Shown here piece by piece: positions 62,033 through 64,000 of a stretch of 64,000 nt of DNA. The stretch covers positions 186,001 through 250,000 of the forward strand of contig NZ_JAQFIF010000004.1 of assembly GCF_029504395.1 (NCBI RefSeq). The letters are read 5' to 3'. The stretch is from Arthrobacter sp. ES3-54 (GTDB lineage Bacteria > Actinomycetota > Actinomycetes > Actinomycetales > Micrococcaceae). Each line of letters begins with the position of its first letter. Position 1 is the first letter of the stretch. The translations under genes were made by a program, and so were the position numbers. Below the pieces are notes generated by a model. It made no database searches. It was not told the origin of the DNA and was given only the letters and a program-made list of their open reading frames with translations.

Positions 62033-62434
62033 TTAGGACTTTTCGCCGGCTTTCACGGCCAGCACCGGCCGGTCGGCCTGCAGGAGGATCCGCTGGGAGT
62101 GGCTCCCGAGGATGAACTTCCCCACCTGCGACCTCCGGCGGAGTCCGATGACGATCAGGGAAGCATCGATCTCGTCGGCGATGTCGATGAACTCATCAGT
62201 CAGGTCGTCTGTGTGGCCCGGCTGGCGGATCGACGCCGTTACCCCGGCGTCGTGGGCCCGCTTCAGCAGTGCGGCAACCTGGTCAGCGGACGCGAGGGTG
62301 GCGTCTACCGGCGCACCCTTGCGCGGCGAATTGAGAATGACGATGCTTTCGCTTCGCAGCTTGCCCTCGGCGATTCCCGTATCGAGGGCTGCCTCGCCTT
62401 CCGGGGTGGGCACGTAGCCGATCAAGATAGTCAT
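62033..62434 (-). CDS. Universal stress protein (UspA family)
   Basis: The 133-residue UspA domain begins MTILIGYVPTPEGEAALDTGI and ends SLIVIGLRRRSQVGKFILGSHSQRILLQADRPVLAVK. It has the same loop type as the copy at 22405, where RRRS replaces the usual glycines. USPs linked to TctABC-like transporters are common. ATG 62434 overlaps the TctA stop (ATGA), so the two are coupled. It may tune uptake through nucleotide binding. Confidence 0.9.
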   Translation of the reverse strand: MTILIGYVPTPEGEAALDTGIAEGKLRSESIVILNSPRKGAPVDATLASADQVAALLKRAHDAGVTASIRQPGHTDDLTDEFIDIADEIDASLIVIGLRRRSQVGKFILGSHSQRILLQADRPVLAVKAGEKS

Positions 62435-63969
62435 ACCGTTTCCTTTTCCTTTTCCGTGTGCGGTGCCGTGGTCTGTGCCCGGTTGGCGCGTGATTTCTTG
62501 ACTGCTTTCTGCAGCAGGGGCAGAAGTATCACCAGCAGGAACAGGAGCAGGAGAACACCCGAGATGGGACGCGTGACGAAACCTGCCGGATCGCCGCCGA
62601 ACAGGAGCAGGGAGCGCCGCAGGTTCTCTTCGAGCAATGATCCGAGAACAAAGGCCAACACCAGCGGGCCCGGCTCAAAGCCGAACTTCTTCATGAGGTA
62701 GCCGAGGACGCCGAAGGCGATGACCAGCCAGATATCGAAAATGCTGTTGTTGATGGTGTACACACCGATCAAGGTGATGAGCACCGTGATCGGTGCCAGG
62801 ATTGCGGCCCGGATCCGGAGGATTTTCACGAAGACGCCGACCAGCGGAATGCTCATGATCAGCAGCAGGATGTTTCCGATGTACATCGAGTTGACGACAC
62901 CCCAGAAGAGCTCCGGGTTGTCCTGCACGAGCTGCGGTCCGGGGGTGACGCCCTGGATCAGCAGCGCACCAAAGATGATCGCCATGGTGGCATTGGCGGG
63001 AATGCCCAGGGTCAGGAGCGGGATGAAGGACGATGTAGCCGCGGCGTTGTTCGCACTTTCCGGTGCCGCGACACCCTCCACTGCCCCGCGTCCGAACCGC
63101 TCGGGGTTCTTGGCGCGTTTCTTCTCCATGGCGTAGGCCGCCAGGGAGGCGATGGTGGCACCGCCGCCGGGCAGGATTCCCAGGAAGAATCCCAGAAGCG
63201 AACCCCGGCCGATAGCCCCCGACGATTCCTTGAGGTCCTTTCGCGAGGGCCAAACGTTGGCGACTTTGGCGGGCGCCTGCACCTTGTTGTGGCGTTCCTC
63301 CAGGTTGTACAGGATTTCGCCGAGCCCAAAGATGCCCATGGCGATTGGAACGAAGTCCAGGCCGTCCGAGAGGGAGAGGCTGCCGAAGGTGAACCGCGAT
63401 TCCCCCGTGAAGCCGTCCCGGCCCACGGTTGCTAGCAGCAGTCCAAGGGAAGCGGCGATGATCGATTTGATTTTGCTGCCGTTGCTCACGGTGGCGACCA
63501 GCAGGATGCCCAGCATGGCAAGGGCGGTGTACTCCGGCGGCCCGAAGCTGAGGGCGAAGCCGGCGACGATCGGTGCCAGGAGCGTCAGTCCGATGATGGA
63601 CACGGTTCCGCCGAAGAAGGACCCGATGGCCGCTATCCCGAGCGCCGTGCCCGCCCGGCCCTGCCGGGCCAGCGCGTAGCCGTCAAAGACGGTGACCACA
63701 GAGGACGCTTCGCCTGGCAGCCTGAGCAGGACCGAAGTGATGGTGCCGCCGTACTGCGCGCCGTAAAAGATACCGGACAGCATGATGATGGCAGTTACCG
63801 GTTCGACGCCGTAGGTCAACGGCAGGAGGATGGCGATGGTGGCCGCCGGGCCGAGGCCGGGGAGAACGCCGATGAGCATCCCGATGACGACGCCGATGAG
63901 GCAATACAGCAGATTCGTGGGTTCCAGCACGACGCCGAATCCGTTGAGGACTGGTCCGAAAATGTCCAT
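62431..63969 (-). CDS. TctA subunit of tripartite tricarboxylate transporter family
   Basis: This 512-residue protein has about twelve helices and the two TctA motifs: LIGVLPGLGPAATIAILLPLTYG near residue 35 and FFLGILPGGGATIASLAAYAMEKKRAK near 260, plus LTLGIPANATMAIIFGALLIQG. TctA is the large membrane subunit that works with TctB and a periplasmic TctC. These would lie upstream, at and beyond the right edge of the window, and only 31 bases of upstream sequence are visible. The gene starts the visible aldarate operon and probably imports an aldarate or citrate-like acid. Confidence 0.92.
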   Translation of the reverse strand: MDIFGPVLNGFGVVLEPTNLLYCLIGVVIGMLIGVLPGLGPAATIAILLPLTYGVEPVTAIIMLSGIFYGAQYGGTITSVLLRLPGEASSVVTVFDGYALARQGRAGTALGIAAIGSFFGGTVSIIGLTLLAPIVAGFALSFGPPEYTALAMLGILLVATVSNGSKIKSIIAASLGLLLATVGRDGFTGESRFTFGSLSLSDGLDFVPIAMGIFGLGEILYNLEERHNKVQAPAKVANVWPSRKDLKESSGAIGRGSLLGFFLGILPGGGATIASLAAYAMEKKRAKNPERFGRGAVEGVAAPESANNAAATSSFIPLLTLGIPANATMAIIFGALLIQGVTPGPQLVQDNPELFWGVVNSMYIGNILLLIMSIPLVGVFVKILRIRAAILAPITVLITLIGVYTINNSIFDIWLVIAFGVLGYLMKKFGFEPGPLVLAFVLGSLLEENLRRSLLLFGGDPAGFVTRPISGVLLLLFLLVILLPLLQKAVKKSRANRAQTTAPHTEKEKETV

Positions 63970-64000
63970 GATTTTCCCTAGAAAAGGTGGGGGATGGGCA

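Overview
The window is a high-GC chromosomal segment from an actinobacterium. The gene style points to the Micrococcaceae (Arthrobacter/Pseudarthrobacter type): a DUF222-HNH endonuclease, a DUF4193 zinc-ribbon protein, many GTG starts and GTGA/ATGA overlaps, and many single-domain accessory genes. The genus is inferred from gene content, not from a marker gene. I saw no rRNA, tRNA, intact insertion sequence, CRISPR array or replication origin.

Region 1 (1-20 kb) is accessory and partly decayed. It has an SRAP-domain protein, a 5'-truncated ATP-dependent DNA ligase, a TetR/EamA exporter pair with a perfect inverted-repeat operator, an F420/FMN-type monooxygenase and a DoxX protein. A worn catabolic island follows (NTF2-like proteins, an SDR without catalytic Tyr, a muconolactone-isomerase-like protein and two SDR remnants), then a frameshifted PEBP gene and a TPR regulator whose 3' half runs antisense into a phospholipase D gene. 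The end of the region holds an APH-like kinase, a double-GNAT protein and a DUF2087 protein. Several gaps of 300-900 bases hold only palindromes, repeats or unrecognised debris.

Region 2 (20-36.5 kb) starts with a DUF222-HNH nuclease and a universal stress protein. It continues with a putative sugar-acid locus: a D-2-hydroxyacid dehydrogenase diverging from a five-gene peptide-type ABC transporter operon that ends in a translationally coupled TauE/SafE permease. Facing these are a second 2-hydroxyacid dehydrogenase, a glucarate-dehydratase-family enzyme and a divergent LysR regulator. An XRE/methionine aminopeptidase pair and an M20 amidohydrolase close the region.

Region 3 (36.5-51 kb) is mixed: a secreted GH16 glycosidase, a DUF3841 protein, a second LLM monooxygenase, a secreted M1 peptidase, a DUF6454 protein, a PadR-ABC-FtsX operon, DUF4193 and other small proteins, an SDR, and a MarR regulator divergent from a membrane protein.

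Region 4 (51-64 kb) is a run of eleven minus-strand genes for aldarate (glucarate/galactarate/talarate-type) catabolism. Four enolase-superfamily dehydratases feed 5-dehydro-4-deoxyglucarate dehydratase and 2,5-dioxovalerate dehydrogenase, giving 2-oxoglutarate. Three unrelated transporters (MFS, AEC, TctA), a universal stress protein and a FadR-type GntR regulator accompany them. Two operator-like sites 20 bp apart lie in front of the talarate-dehydratase/gntR/MFS part. The glucarate-dehydratase-like protein of region 2 is a close paralogue of one in region 4, so the two loci probably handle related acid sugars through different uptake systems and downstream enzymes.
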